DNA of 64,000 bases from Phymatolithon calcareum (GCA_977006965.1 OZ345376.1:806001-870000), one strand, 5' to 3'; positions 20,525 through 32,548 are shown, numbered from the stretch's first letter. The notes: generated by a model from the sequence alone, not told the origin. Made by a program: numbers and translations.

Positions 20525-22453
20525 ATGCCGGTAAACATTTCCGCGATTTCGGCCGCTATCCGCCAAGTGGCTCAGGGTGTCAGGCCACATGTCAACTGGA
20601 TGAGCAAACTAATACATTCTGGAACATGTTTTCAACCTCCCCCAAGCCGAATGGGCCCGCGAATTTCTCTTCTTCTCCAACCCTCATGTCGATTCCGTTG
20701 TCCTCACATGTCTTCTTAAACTGCAGTACAAGGTGGCTGCTCATATCAAACAAGACGCCAAGGCCGGACGCGTCGGACCGTACATGACAAACTCCTACAT
20801 TGACCGCGGTGCCGACGATACTAGCTCTGATCGGCCGATTTAATGCGATTGGGTCATTGTTCCAGCTTTCAATTTTGGACAGCAGGGTGCCTCTTACTTC
20901 ATTCAAAAACTCACACGGGTCCAACTCAGGATCACAATGGTGGCATGCAATCTGCACTATACCGAACTATCACAGATGATGTCACCGGAGAGATGCTTTA
21001 TGTCGGTAACATGCCGGAAAGTGATACATATCAAGTCGTGCACATGGTTCATCTTAACGGCGCTTACAATCAACGGTCAATTTGTGTTTTTGAAGGTTCT
21101 GTCCTCGGTTCTGCACTCACGTCCGATTAGGACCGTATCTCTATTCCTCAAATTGTTAAAGCACTCGTCTTGTACGACTGCACGCGCGAAACCCGCATCT
21201 GCATATCGTGCGGTGCTCATCCCTCAACGTGCTGCAATTGTCCGGTGACTCTTCGTCAATCTGAACTCCCTAAGGACCTGCGTTTCTATGCGCATAACAC
21301 CCGCAATCATCTCGGACATTATTCTGGGAAGAAAACTCTGCTCTATTTGAAAAAAGGTGCTGTTTTGCGCACCGATATTGAGTATACATTGCATCGAACC
21401 AACACGGACACAAATCTAGATACTGTACTATCTTTGCGACAATGGGCGGTTCGAGATAGACTTGTCGCGGCCGTGCAACGTGCATTTTCAAAATATGTCC
21501 AGCCCCCACCGATCAGTACCGTCGCGGTCACTGCCACGATATTTAATGTGGACAAAAGTTTTGATGAGATTATGGACGTTCTTGCAGAATCCGACAATCC
21601 AGACTTGGTGGTGCATCGGTATTACACACGGTCCCTGTTTGACTCCTCTTGTTCTCCAGAGTCCGGGAGACTGTCTGGTGTTTCCTCTTGGAGAAATTCA
21701 CAGAGCTTTCGGATGGTCACGGATGGCGTTGAAATGGACATTTTGCAATCTGTAGTGCCCGAATACAATGTGAATTATCCTATTGCCATTTGAAACTTGG
21801 GAGGAAACAACAATGAGCGCAGTGATCAAATTCAACAGATGCGCCTTTCGCACCTGACGGAAAATATGGCGGAGGAAGCACGAATTGCGGAGCAGCTTGC
21901 CATTGCGCAGCAACAAGGGGAAAGATAACGCCAGGTGGATCAGTTTCGCATGTGCGAGGCGCAACGGCGAGCAGTGCAGCAACTGCAGTTGGCTGAGCAA
22001 TATGAATTACTACAGCAGAGACAATATCTGTAACAATAGATTGAACCGGAATATCAGCCGTGCCTGGCTAAAGAGCAGCAACAAAAGCTTATTGCTATCG
22101 AACAGCAGGCTGTGCAACATCAAAAACTTAGCCAGCAACAATTCCTTGAGTACAGGGATTTCGTGCGGCAGCATCGAGCCTTAGGTCAGCAGAAAGTGGC
22201 AGCGCAGGAGCTTGAATTGAGTCAGATGCGGCAGGAAGTCATTCAACAGGGTGAAGGACGGTTACAAGACGCGACCATAACGCCGGCAGTGCAGAGCATG
22301 ACGACGAACGCATCTGCTCTAGGCGAGGCTCTGGTGCAGGCATTCACTGAAAGCGCGCGACATTCGCTCCAGTCTTTTACGGGCGGTGTGAATCGAAGAC
22401 ATTTGAACTCATTTCTACCGGGCAATGGACCGCACGAGATTGTCAACTGTTAA
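20525..22453 (+). pseudogene. Decayed coding region, Gag-like or unknown
   Basis: A coding region can be followed through several frames. It runs from MPVNISAISAAIRQVAQG, via HVFNLPQAEWAREFLFF and MQSALYRTITDDVTGEM, to a 200-residue block with ICISCGAHPSTCCNC (about 21188-21240). It ends in a glutamine-rich coiled-coil tail, e.g. QHQKLSQQQFLEYRDF. At least two frameshifts and several stops break it (for example near 20840, 21127, 21792 and 21926). The cysteine cluster, the coiled-coil tail and the LTR-like promoter upstream suggest a retroelement Gag, but no pol follows and I do not recognise the family. A host pseudogene is possible. Confidence 0.5.
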
Positions 22454-22750
22454 GGAGCGCTATCTCATGCGCCTAACACAGCTGGTTTTGGAAAAAGGCT
22501 AATATCCGATGTCGGTTCTAATATACATTACATGCCGCAAGCTTTTCCGTTCCTCTCCAAGGAAGAAATCCGCGCACCGATGCGGAACCGGCACGTTTCT
22601 GGTATAAGTCGCCCGCAGGAAGACATGCCAGAGAGTTCCAGCTCCGAGATTTACTCCGAAGCACAGCGCTTTGCACAACGGCTGGGCAATCTCCAATGGC
22701 ACAATGGCAATGTAATAGCTCATTCACAGCCTCGAAGACTTGCACCCTAC

Positions 22751-23225
22751 TGTTGGAAGTGTGATTACTTGGACCGTTAGTCGTATCACAATTCATTTGT
22801 AGACGTATGATCTCGGTACACGTGTACACGTGTCAACAAGTCTCATAGCTGTGTTTAGAGACGTTCAGAGAAGAATTTTGGTCTGGACACGTGTGGAGAT
22901 GTGATTGGCCGATACGAATCATACCATCGTACTCAGCCTCAAGAATGATGAATTTTGGTACATTACACGTGTTAGACGATATGATAATGTTATAATAGAT
23001 TTGTTTAGGGTTATTTGGTCTCTGTCGTCTAGAAAGGGCCCATAATTCGATCTAGCATGTAGAGCTAGTCTAGATCTGATTTTCTAGCCTATATAAACAG
23101 GTTCCGAGGTCGGGCAAGGCAATAAACCAAAGAACTCATACACTCACAAGTCATCCATACCTCATCCAATTCATCTCAACCAAACTTTTCTCTCATCCTC
23201 ATCGCATCCGTAACCTCCAACAACA
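22751..23225 (+). repeat. 5' LTR of element 7 (family C, 475 bp)
   Basis: Starts TGTTGGAAGTGTG and ends CCAACAACA directly before the primer site. It holds the double CACGTG palindrome (22818-22833), a TATATAAA near 23091 and AATAAACCAAAGAAC. Its end defined the end of the solo LTR at 18190. Confidence 0.92.
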
Positions 23226-23239
23226 GGTTATGGGCCCAG
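23226..23239 (+). promoter_or_regulatory. Primer binding site of element 7
   Basis: GGTTATGGGCCCAG, identical to the site at 385, abuts the LTR. It is complementary to the initiator tRNA-Met anticodon arm. Confidence 0.88.
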
Positions 23240-23713
23240 TTAATGCGAAATAATTTTCAACCATCATCATCCACACCGTCTCCGGGGTTCTCCTTCGGCC
23301 CCGATCTGTCTCTGCCAACATTCCTGATTCGTGTTACAGCTTTTACGCTCCTAGTAGCGACCCCTCTAGGGTCTTTACCTTGATTGTGATCTGTTCTGGC
23401 ATTGTGCCTGGTTCTTCGGAGCACACGTACTTGCGCCTCCCCACTCAAATACTACCACTGTGGTGACAACCCTTTGGAAAGTCTTTAGTGGGGCCCGCTC
23501 GTACAGGGTTTTCTGAACTTTTTTTCATCAACCTCGAAGAAGCTCAAAAGGTATACGGCCGTAGTGCCATCCCCAGATCAAGGTCCGGGCTTTTCTGACG
23601 CGAAGGAATTTCTTATACGAGATATATTACTTCGATAGTTAACCTTGTGTTAGCTCGTAGTGGACTCCACGAACGGATTTTCAACAAGATTTTCAAGACC
23701 CCCAAGTCCGACA

Positions 23714-26376
23714 ATGGACAACTCTCAAGGAACGCTGAAGGTCGAAAAGCTCAATGAGACTAACTGTTGGATGGAGGTTTGGTTGTTGATGGTTGAGATG
23801 GTTGGGTTGGTTGTGAGATGTTCCTTGGTTTATTGAGTCGGGGCTTCAGATCCGGGTCTTATATAGACCTCGGATTGAGGTATGATACGACTTATGATGC
23901 TCATTGCACTGCTAACTGTGATTGATTCAATCAACAAAATGATTGATCAACGAACAGTGGTAATGACAATCAACAAAATGATTGAATTACTGACAATCAC
24001 ATGAGCAATCAAGAAATTGATTGAACTGCAACAGTGTCAGTAAAGATGAAAAAACATGGATGGATTCTATCATAACATATGAGACATGGTTAGAGACTTA
24101 TGACATAGGATAATGTGTACTGCGACAAGAGCTCCAAGCAGTCACATTTCCAACACCAACTTCCATGCTTGGAAACAGAAAATTCAGCTAGTACTATCAT
24201 TCCGCGAACTCGATGAACACATTGAGAACGATTCACCAGCACGGGACTCCGACGATTTCAAGGTATGGCGTCGTAACGATAACAAAGCGAAAGCTGTTAT
24301 CGGTCTATCTCTGTCCGACGAACATCTCGAACATGTCCGAGATTCTAAAACAGCGAAGGAAATGTGGCAGGCGATTCTAAACATCTTCGAACGTCATACC
24401 CTTCTCAACAAATTGGCTGCTCGTCGCAAATTCTATACTACCACTATGCTCGAAGAGGAGAAAATACTGCCATATACGAACCGCATTCGCCAGCTCGCAT
24501 CTACCCTCAAGTCAATGGGTGTCGACATCGACGATAAAGAAATGGCAATGGCCGTGCTTAACGGACTTCCAGAACACTTCGATAGCTTAATCAGTGCACT
24601 CGATTCTCTTGGCGATGAGGATGAGTCATTCTCCCTTTGAATTTATAAAGAGTAGACCTTTGCAAGAAGAGCAACGCATGTCTATGAGAGTCGAAGCATC
24701 AACCGTGAAAGCTGAGACTGCGGCACTGTTCGCTTCCAGACGTGATAGAGAACTTATTCGTGGCTTCTGCGACCATTGTCATCCATCCGGACATAAGAGC
24801 GTTAAGAGCTGGACCAAGTTCCCGCATCTTGCTCGAGACGGATACAAACGTCGAAATGAAAAGCAGAAGACCAAACCATCTACATTTCTGACCGATGAAT
24901 CGGAACCCATTCGCGTGATGTCCGATTCCGACTTTGTATGTCTGATAGCCAATGTGCGCAGCGCCGACATTCGCGAAAAGTCTAAGTCATGGATCATCGA
25001 CTCTGGAAGAACATCGCATATGACATTTGACCGTTCGATTTTCTGCTCCTACACCAAGATGACCTCAATTGTGGAGATGGGAACGAAAGCTCAGGCCACA
25101 GTCGCAGGAAAAGGTGATGCCATCATCACAATCAATGTCAACGGAAGGCCGTCCAAATGCAAACTGAAGGATGTCATGCGCATTCCAGACTTTGGATACT
25201 CTTTACTATCGGTATCTAAAATGGATGAGTATGGATATGGAATCACGTTCAAGAACAGACGTTGCTATGTCAAAGTTCATGATGATACTGTTTCTACAGG
25301 TACACTTCGCAAGAGTCTCTACTCACTCAATCTTGACGATGACAATAAAGTTAACGAAGTTTCCTGTCTTGCTAGCCTTCAACTTTGGCATGAACGTCTC
25401 GCTCATGTCCACCCATCTGGTATCTCTGATATGGTACGTCATGGGGTGGTCAAAGGTGTAAACATGGCTCCCAGTCCAATTTCATAACATCCATGTAGTG
25501 GCTGTCTTGCCGGCAAAGGTCATCGCGTTCCTATTCCAAAGTCCAGTAGTACTCGTTCTAAAGCCGTCCTCGACCTCGTGCATTCTGACGGCTTAGGCCC
25601 TATCGAAATTCCGTCACTTGGAGGCTCTCAATACTTCACCATGTTCATTGATGATCACTCCAAGTGGACCACAGTGTTCACCATGCGAAAGAAGTAAGAG
25701 AGCTTTGAGTGTTTTCGAAAGTTCCACAAGTACGCTGAAACCGACACAGGTAGAAAGCATAAGCATTTGAATGTACAGGACTTTTCACCTTCACCAAAGC
25801 TCAAGGATATTCGGACAGATAACGGGAGCGAGTACCTCTCCAACGAGTTCAAGGCATATTTGGCACAACTCGGAATACAGCAGCAGCTCACAGTAGCATA
25901 CACCCCACAACAAAATGAGGTGGCTGAACGCATGAACCGCACATTTCTCAACTTGGTGCGCTCGATGCTTCACCACAGAGGCATCGACAAGAATTTCTGG
26001 GCTGAAGCACTTTCTACTACTGTATATGTTCGCAATCGAGATAGGTCACGAGGACTACCTTCGAACACGACCGCCCGTCACATATGGATGGGTGCTGCTC
26101 CAGATTTGGGACACTTGCGTGTGTTTGGCACAAAGTGTTGGTACGTGATTCCGAAAAAGAAGGTAAAGAAACTGGACAGTCGTACTCGTGAGGCCATTAT
26201 GCTGGGATATTCGACTTCGTCGAAAGGCTACAAGCTATGGGATCCGAAACACAAGAAGGTGATTGTGTCGAGAGATGTGACGTTTGACGAATCAGATTGC
26301 GGATTAAGTGAAGCTGAAACCGATGTATCCATTTGATACCTCTGAAAATGAACCCGTGGAAAGTCATGACTGGAGT
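23714..26376 (+). pseudogene. Element 7 gag, protease and integrase pseudogene
   Basis: ATG at 23714 (MDNSQGTLKVEKL) is cut after 17 codons by a solo LTR and continues at 24156 as NFHAWKQKIQ. An extra base near 24635 shifts frame at ESFSLEF. The knuckle reads CDHCHPSGHKSVKSW, so its last cysteine is lost. Protease DSGSTSHM reads DSGRTSHM. Stops occur at 25485 and within the TMRKK segment near 25697. The integrase DNGGEY reads DNGSEY. Similarity ends soon after ETDVS with a further frameshift. It is clearly inactive. Confidence 0.92.
23765..24155 (-). repeat. Solo LTR (family A, 391 bp), antisense
   Basis: TGTTGGATGG... to ...TTTCCAACA. The flanks CTAAC (23760-23764) and CCAAC (24156-24160) are a 5-bp duplication with one change. 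Its microsatellite is shorter than in the copy at 9033. Confidence 0.91.
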
Positions 26377-26879
26377 CTCGTAATTTATACTTGGGCACTT
26401 TTAAAATATTTTCTCTCATAAATACGAAGTGAGCTCGCTGAGTGGGATGAAGCTCAAGCACAGCGAATTATATGGAAAGCAGCGGCTGTAGCGCATTAGG
26501 GAAGAGAATTTGACGTTGGTAGTAGGTTTACAAGATTGAAATGTTGAAGAGGAAATTTTCCATCCAACAGGGCGCTCTATTTTTGCTCACTATCGACAAC
26601 GCATGAGGACGGGATGGACACACTTAGTCATCAATTCAAATCGATTTGAGAAGGAAGGCAGACAAAAGGTGAAGTGAAAATGGTACTGTCCACCTTCGTA
26701 TACCAAGACAATTTTCTAAGCGAACTGTGTTATGCGACTTTCCAGCTTCATTACCGACCTTTAAGTGATCTGACAACGTCCTGAAAGTTCTACCACGCTC
26801 TTCAATACTCGTACCAATTGCAGCAACCATTTCGAAGAGCCGTTTTTCACTCGGAGCTCGCGGACCAAAGAGATGGTTC
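26377..26879. other. No recognisable feature
   Basis: AT-rich sequence between the broken end of element 7 and the helicase remnant. Short frames only; it may be a further decayed part of the helicase gene. Confidence 0.5.
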
Positions 26880-28250
26880 AAAGGTTAGCTTCGACTTGAA
26901 CCTTATTGAGAACTCGTCACGAATTTCTCGTCGATATAATTTGAATGCTCATCAAGCTCTCGCTTCTGGGGAGTGGAGCTGAATTTCACTTAAATACTAT
27001 ACACAAAAACGACAGAATCGTTGCAATTCATGGTCCGCCAGGGACAGAAAAATCGTTGACTATTTAAGCCATTGTTGCGTACATTCTTTTGCATAGCTGA
27101 TCAAGCTCTAAACGAAGGATATTGATATCTGCGGACTCTAATCATGCAGTCGACAACTTCATTCTTAGCTTTAAGAAGAAAGGAATTCAAGAGCTACCGC
27201 ATGACTTGCAGATCATTCGCATTAGTTCAAACTGCACAAACAATATTGTAAGACCCCTAATGCTTGTTCATCCCGAGATGAAAGTTGATGAATTAGAATA
27301 GCGAGCCTATTTCGATAGCACGTCAACGATTTCTGGACGAAAATCAGTGCTCGAAAATGCGGACGTTGTGTTTTCTACAAAAGTAGCAATATGGCTACTA
27401 GTGTTCAAGGTATTCTTCCGCGATATGATGCCGTACTGATTGATGACGCGGCTGCTTGCGCCGCTCAGTCAATATTGTCTTCTATTTTTGCTCCAACAGG
27501 GCAGTACTCGGTTCAAGAAACATTAGTGTTTATTCTTGCCGGAGATCCCAGTCAAATCCACCAACCGGTTTTCCGAGAACATCCTAGAGAAATATCTTCT
27601 TCAACGTCTTCTGGAAAGAAAATTAAGCTACCAAATTATTCAAGACGGTCTTCCTTAAGATGCAATGCCGGATGCATCCCAACATGTCGAGGGTGATCAA
27701 TATTCCTTTATACGACTGTCGCTTAGTTAACGCAGTCATGTTGTGCAGGATTTCTCCGTACAATAATCGAGACGAAAAACAAGTACGAACCTCTCATTAT
27801 TTACCATATGCCATCATCGAGGAGATAGGAAGGCTTACACCATGTGCGCATAAGCTGTGAAGAGACGAATGGAAACTAGACTAATGCAATTTGCAAAATA
27901 ATTGCAGAAATGGTCCAAGCGTACAGGATGAAGAAGTTTTTTCAATGAGAAATTTGCAGTGATAACCCTTATCGTGCACAGAAAGACTTAATCGAGGACA
28001 CAATTTTCCGATCGAATATTCCTAGGCCTGCCAAAGAAACAAATTGGCTGTCTAAAATTGATGCCATACAACTTAGCTTTCTAGGAGAAAGAAGACGAGC
28101 GAACTTCGCCTTAAGCCAAGCGAGTTTCTCTCCTAATTCGGTCGGAGATATTCATCTCCTACGAATAGATTCAGTTATTTGGGATCACTCTGAATGGTAC
28201 GAAATGCAAAAACTGGGAGTAATAAGGTAAGGTTCTGTTTATACTGAAAT
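26880..28250 (+). pseudogene. UPF1/Sen1-like superfamily 1 helicase pseudogene
   Basis: Helicase motifs appear in the right order but in shifting frames. They are NLNAHQALA (Q-like, about 26940), Walker A GPPGTEKS (27032-27055; normally GPPGTGKS), RRILISADSNHAVDNF (Ia), NADVVFST (Ib), YDAVLIDDAAA (motif II, about 27423-27455), LAGDPSQIHQPVF (III), MQCRMHPNMSRV (about 27660), NPYRAQKDLIED, and IDAIQ then GERRRANFALSQA (V/VI, about 28050-28120). Such motifs define UPF1-like RNA/DNA helicases (UPF1, SMUBP2, Sen1, ZNFX1). Stop codons, e.g. after Walker A, and frameshifts throughout show it is dead. Introns cannot explain stops inside motif blocks. The closest family member is undetermined. Confidence 0.8.
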
Positions 28251-28870
28251 AGGGTGATCTCTCCCCCTGGGATGATAAGATGCTCCAGTTTAAGATGCGA
28301 TTAGAATCGCTGCTTAAGTAGACCAGGGACGAGAAAAGCACACCCTCTAAAAAGACGGGTAGCACTAACTGACACTAGATTAATACTCGCAATTGGTCGT
28401 TATGTTATCCCTGAGAGTGTAACTGTCCCTCATTACACTAGAGCAGCATTGGGTTTCTACGGTGCGCAGTACACTCGAAGAGTGTATCTCAAGAAAAATA
28501 CCTGTGCTCATAGGTGGAATATGAGCCTGGTTTCGGAAAACTATTAATGGAAAGTTGAAAAAGAGCTCGGAGAGAATGAAACAGAAATGATGCAGTCAGC
28601 AGCCCTCGCGATGCAGTTCATTCTTGGATTTCCATCAGTGCGAATCGAACACTGCGGAGAGTCAAAAAGTACAACTAAGGAAATTCATCAAAATATATTT
28701 TATACAACGAGAAAATCGAGAAAATAATATCCTCACTTCCGAAAGAGATGACTTCAACGGTACACAACACTATATGAGATAATTTCCCCCTCAACGAAAA
28801 AATCCATACGTAGTATAGAAAAAACCCTAGTCACTACCTCACAAGAGAAATTTTTGAAACATTAAGAAAT
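28251..28870. other. No recognisable feature
   Basis: AT-rich sequence without a convincing frame, ending at the decanucleotide array. Confidence 0.5.
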
Positions 28871-30400
28871 TTCATTCATTCATTTTCATTCATTTTCATT
28901 CATTTTCATTCATTTTCATTCATTTTCATTCATTTTCATTCATTTTCATTCATTTTCATTCATTTTCATTCATTTTCATTCATTTTCATTCATTTTCATT
29001 CATTTTCATTCATTTTCATTCATTTTCATTCATTTTCATTCATTTTCATTCATTTTCATTCATTTTCATTCATTTTCATTCATTTTCATTCATTTTCATT
29101 CATTTTCATTCATTTTCATTCATTTTCATTCATTTTCATTCATTTTCATTCATTTTCATTCATTTTCATTCATTTTCATTCATTTTCATTCATTTTCATT
29201 CATTTTCATTCATTTTCATTCATTTTCATTCATTTTCATTCATTTTCATTCATTTTCATTCATTTTCATTCATTTTCATTCATTTTCATTCATTTTCATT
29301 CATTTTCATTCATTTTCATTCATTTTCATTCATTTTCATTCATTTTCATTCATTTTCATTCATTTTCATTCATTTTCATTCATTTTCATTCATTTTCATT
29401 CATTTTCATTCATTTTCATTCATTTTCATTCATTTTCATTCATTTTCATTCATTTTCATTCATTTTCATTCATTTTCATTCATTTTCATTCATTTTCATT
29501 CATTTTCATTCATTTTCATTCATTTTCATTCATTTTCATTCATTTTCATTCATTTTCATTCATTTTCATTCATTTTCATTCATTTTCATTCATTTTCATT
29601 CATTTTCATTCATTTTCATTCATTTTCATTCATTTTCATTCATTTTCATTCATTTTCATTCATTTTCATTCATTTTCATTCATTTTCATTCATTTTCATT
29701 CATTTTCATTCATTTTCATTCATTTTCATTCATTTTCATTCATTTTCATTCATTTTCATTCATTTTCATTCATTTTCATTCATTTTCATTCATTTTCATT
29801 CATTTTCATTCATTTTCATTCATTTTCATTCATTTTCATTCATTTTCATTCATTTTCATTCATTTTCATTCATTTTCATTCATTTTCATTCATTTTCATT
29901 CATTTTCATTCATTTTCATTCATTTTCATTCATTTTCATTCATTTTCATTCATTTTCATTCATTTTCATTCATTTTCATTCATTTTCATTCATTTTCATT
30001 CATTTTCATTCATTTTCATTCATTTTCATTCATTTTCATTCATTTTCATTCATTTTCATTCATTTTCATTCATTTTCATTCATTTTCATTCATTTTCATT
30101 CATTTTCATTCATTTTCATTCATTTTCATTCATTTTCATTCATTTTCATTCATTTTCATTCATTTTCATTCATTTTCATTCATTTTCATTCATTTTCATT
30201 CATTTTCATTCATTTTCATTCATTTTCATTCATTTTCATTCATTTTCATTCATTTTCATTCATTTTCATTCATTTTCATTCATTTTCATTCATTTTCATT
30301 CATTTTCATTCATTTTCATTCATTTTCATTCATTTTCATTCATTTTCATTCATTTTCATTCATTTTCATTCATTTTCATTCATTTTCATTCATTTTCATT
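28871..30400. repeat. Perfect 10-bp tandem array, about 1.5 kb
   Basis: The unit CATTTTCATT is repeated head to tail from 28881 to 30400, 152 times with no visible mismatch. A slightly irregular start (TTCATTCATT) lies at 28871. A further 40 bases of variant units (CATTTTCATA) lie at 30451-30490 beyond a 48-bp insert. The plus strand has no stop codon and no ATG in any frame. Confidence 0.98.
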
Positions 30401-30401
30401 C

Positions 30402-30449
30402 CGAGATTAACCACTTCGTCGCCGTTAAATAGGCAAAATAAAGTCGTAT
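30402..30449. repeat. 48-bp direct repeat, copy 1 (inside the satellite end)
   Basis: Identical to 31328-31375. It lies between the perfect array and a short tail of variant units. It contains AAAATAAAG in the plus direction. Confidence 0.93.
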
Positions 30450-30834
30450 TCATTTTCATACATTTTCATACATTTTCATTCATTTTCATTGAAGAGCGGA
30501 CGCAGGCGGAGCGCCTGTTTCGGCCCGCTGTGATTCGCTGGAACCGTGCAAGCCGTGGATGCGTCCACTGCAGAAGAACTTAGTCGCACACGCACGTTGT
30601 ATTGCCTGTTACTCCTGGGTCGCAATCGACCCGGACTGTCAGTCCGCCATGCATCAAAGAGTACAATAGAATGAATCCAGTCGGTGACAGGGTATGTGTT
30701 AATGGAATAAGCGGAAATGGACGGCCCGCATAATATGGGAAATGTGGGCATCAAGGATAAGCTGAAAATTTTGTGATGACACCATGCTTTTGCTTTTGGC
30801 TTCGTGTTCCATCCGAATACTCGGTTGCAGCTCA

Positions 30835-31323
30835 CTAGTTTTTATTGTGAAGAATGGGACAAGAAGTTAGGCTAGAACAAGTAAAATAATCTAAATTAGA
30901 ACGCTTCTTCTTGCTCTCGCGGGCGTCGGTCGTCAAATCGTGACGATCGATCGATTTTTGGATCTTTTCGATATCACCGGTAATCTTGTTGATGCTAGCG
31001 CTTAGATTGTTGGCGGAAATGTTTAGCGCATCTTCTAGATTCTTGATCTTGTCCATAACACTGGTAGCTTCCAGGGTCTTCTTGACTTTATCTTCGATGA
31101 GAACGGCAATTTCGCGCAGCTCGGCCTCCTTGTTGCGGCACGCAACGAAATTCTCAAGGTCCTTCTGCGCTCTCTGGGTCGCACTGTCGAAAGCGGTGGC
31201 CAGTTGCTGGGCACGGGCCGAGCGCGGCAGCGTTTGGGGGTCACTATTGGGAGTGGGCGCCATACTTCTCCCTCCCTTCTTGCGTCTTGTCCTTGTCTTC
31301 GTCCTTGCCCTTGCCATGGACAT
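30835..31323 (-). CDS. Hypothetical basic, coiled-coil protein, 162 aa
   Basis: ATG at 31323 (MSMARARTKTRTRRKKGG); alternative starts are M3 and M21 (MAPTPNSDPQ). The first 20 residues are strongly basic and could be a nuclear or nucleic-acid-binding tail. Residues about 45-130 are charged and helical with heptad-like spacing (for example VMDKIKNLEDALNI and ITGDIEKIQKSI), indicating a coiled coil. The C-terminus is serine- and cysteine-containing and may be less reliable. It is not recognised as any family. A real small gene is favoured over chance because of its composition and the duplicated leader. It lies between a satellite and a Gypsy fragment, so it could also belong to a mobile element. 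Confidence 0.5.
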   Translation of the reverse strand: MSMARARTKTRTRRKKGGRSMAPTPNSDPQTLPRSARAQQLATAFDSATQRAQKDLENFVACRNKEAELREIAVLIEDKVKKTLEATSVMDKIKNLEDALNISANNLSASINKITGDIEKIQKSIDRHDLTTDARESKKKRSNLDYFTCSSLTSCPILHNKN

Positions 31324-31327
31324 TCTG

Positions 31328-31375
31328 CGAGATTAACCACTTCGTCGCCGTTAAATAGGCAAAATAAAGTCGTAT
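31328..31375. repeat. 48-bp direct repeat, copy 2 (leader of the 162-aa ORF)
   Basis: Identical to 30402-30449, 926 bp away. On the minus strand it ends five bases before the ATG at 31323, so it is probably the leader or promoter-proximal part of that ORF. Confidence 0.92.
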
Positions 31376-31423
31376 AACTCTAGTTTATTTACTGAAATTT
31401 AAAAAAAATTAAAACGAAACTCA

Positions 31424-32548
31424 TTGGCATTCCCCAGCGTTATGTCGATGCTTCCGAAAAATAATACGCGAGGAGTACGCCTTAAACGCGGAGATATTCT
31501 TGAAATCCTATCTTACAGTCCAGCTAGCCTGTCATTTCACCAACCTTTCGACATCAAAGCTAACCGCATTGACAGCTTTGCTACATACAAAATAATTTCC
31601 GACCGCTACCGGTGGCCCTCGATGCGGAACGATGTTGCCAAGTACGTTCGCACATGCGATGAGTTCCAGAAGAGCAAACCGTACACCAAGAACAATTCAA
31701 CTCAACACCAGCCAGTAAGCGGTTTCTTCTATACATGGTCGCTGGACTTCGCTGGACCGCTGCCTCGTTCGCTTAACGGAAATCGCTACCTCCTTATCGG
31801 AGTTGAGCATTTAACCGGATGGCCGATAGCTGCCGCGCTTCCAAACGCCCTCAGCACGGATGTCGTCAAGTTTATCCGCGAGCTCATCGTGCAGCACAAC
31901 GGTACCCCTCGTAACATCCTAAGCGACAATGGTACGCAGTTCACAGCGGCGCACACACAAGATTACGCCGGCAAGATCCACACTACATGGCGCTTCGTTT
32001 CACCTTACTCGCCGTCGTCTAATGGAAGAGCCGAAAGAATGGTTCGCACTTTGAAAGCCGGTCTGCACAAATCTATCGGAAAGGCCACCAAAAACTGGGA
32101 TAAAGACCTTCCATCAGTGCTGGCAGGATACCGTCGACGCCCGACCCGGAGTGGCTTTTCTCCTTTCGAACTTCTATACGGTGTCGCGCCAAGATTCGCC
32201 GAATACCGCATGCACGACGCTTCACACCGGCCGGATAAGGCCCGCTTTGTTGAAGTCACCACAATTCACGCCAGACGCGCAGACAGGATTGTCTCGGCAG
32301 AAAAATCAGAGGTGCAAACTTTTAAAGTCGGCGACGATGTTGTGATGTACAACCACATCGCACAGATGGGAAGCAAGCTTCCGTTCGGTACATACAGATG
32401 GTCGGGTCCTTATCGTGTTACCGCCGCGGATCATCCTCGTTACGCACTACAATCTCCGACCGGGCGCCGATCGCGCCGAAGTATCCACGCACGTCGCCTC
32501 GCCCGATACTGCCAGAGAGAGCGAAGCAAACCGGTTCGTCGTTCGTAG
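31424..32548 (+). pseudogene. Ty3/Gypsy integrase fragment
   Basis: Open frame of about 370 codons without a proper start. The zinc domain is partial: YRWPSMRNDVAKYVRTCDEF keeps one cysteine of CxxC. The catalytic core is complete with D108 (SLDFAGPLP), D168 (LSDNGTQF) and E204 (NGRAERMVRTL), giving the DD35E spacing. A C-terminal domain has FKVGDDVVMYN and WSGPYRVT. No Gag, protease or RT is found upstream, where the coiled-coil ORF and satellite lie. The intact core suggests a young fragment or recent truncation. Confidence 0.88.

Larger units (their letters stand above)
22751..26376 (+). mobile_element. Copia element 7, truncated
   Basis: 5' LTR, primer site, leader, gag, protease and integrase, then abrupt loss of similarity in the linker near 26376. 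No RT, RNase H or 3' LTR follows. It was later entered by an antisense solo LTR. Confidence 0.9.

Noticed and set aside
20592-20957. Minus-strand 121-residue ORF
   Set aside because: Complement of the decayed plus-strand coding region, which reads better in order and composition.
28871-30400. CRISPR array or coding repeat
   Set aside because: Ten-base units without spacers and no ATG; simple tandem satellite.
30476-30835. Minus-strand 119-residue ORF
   Set aside because: No protein-like pattern, abuts the satellite and overlaps only noncoding sequence.
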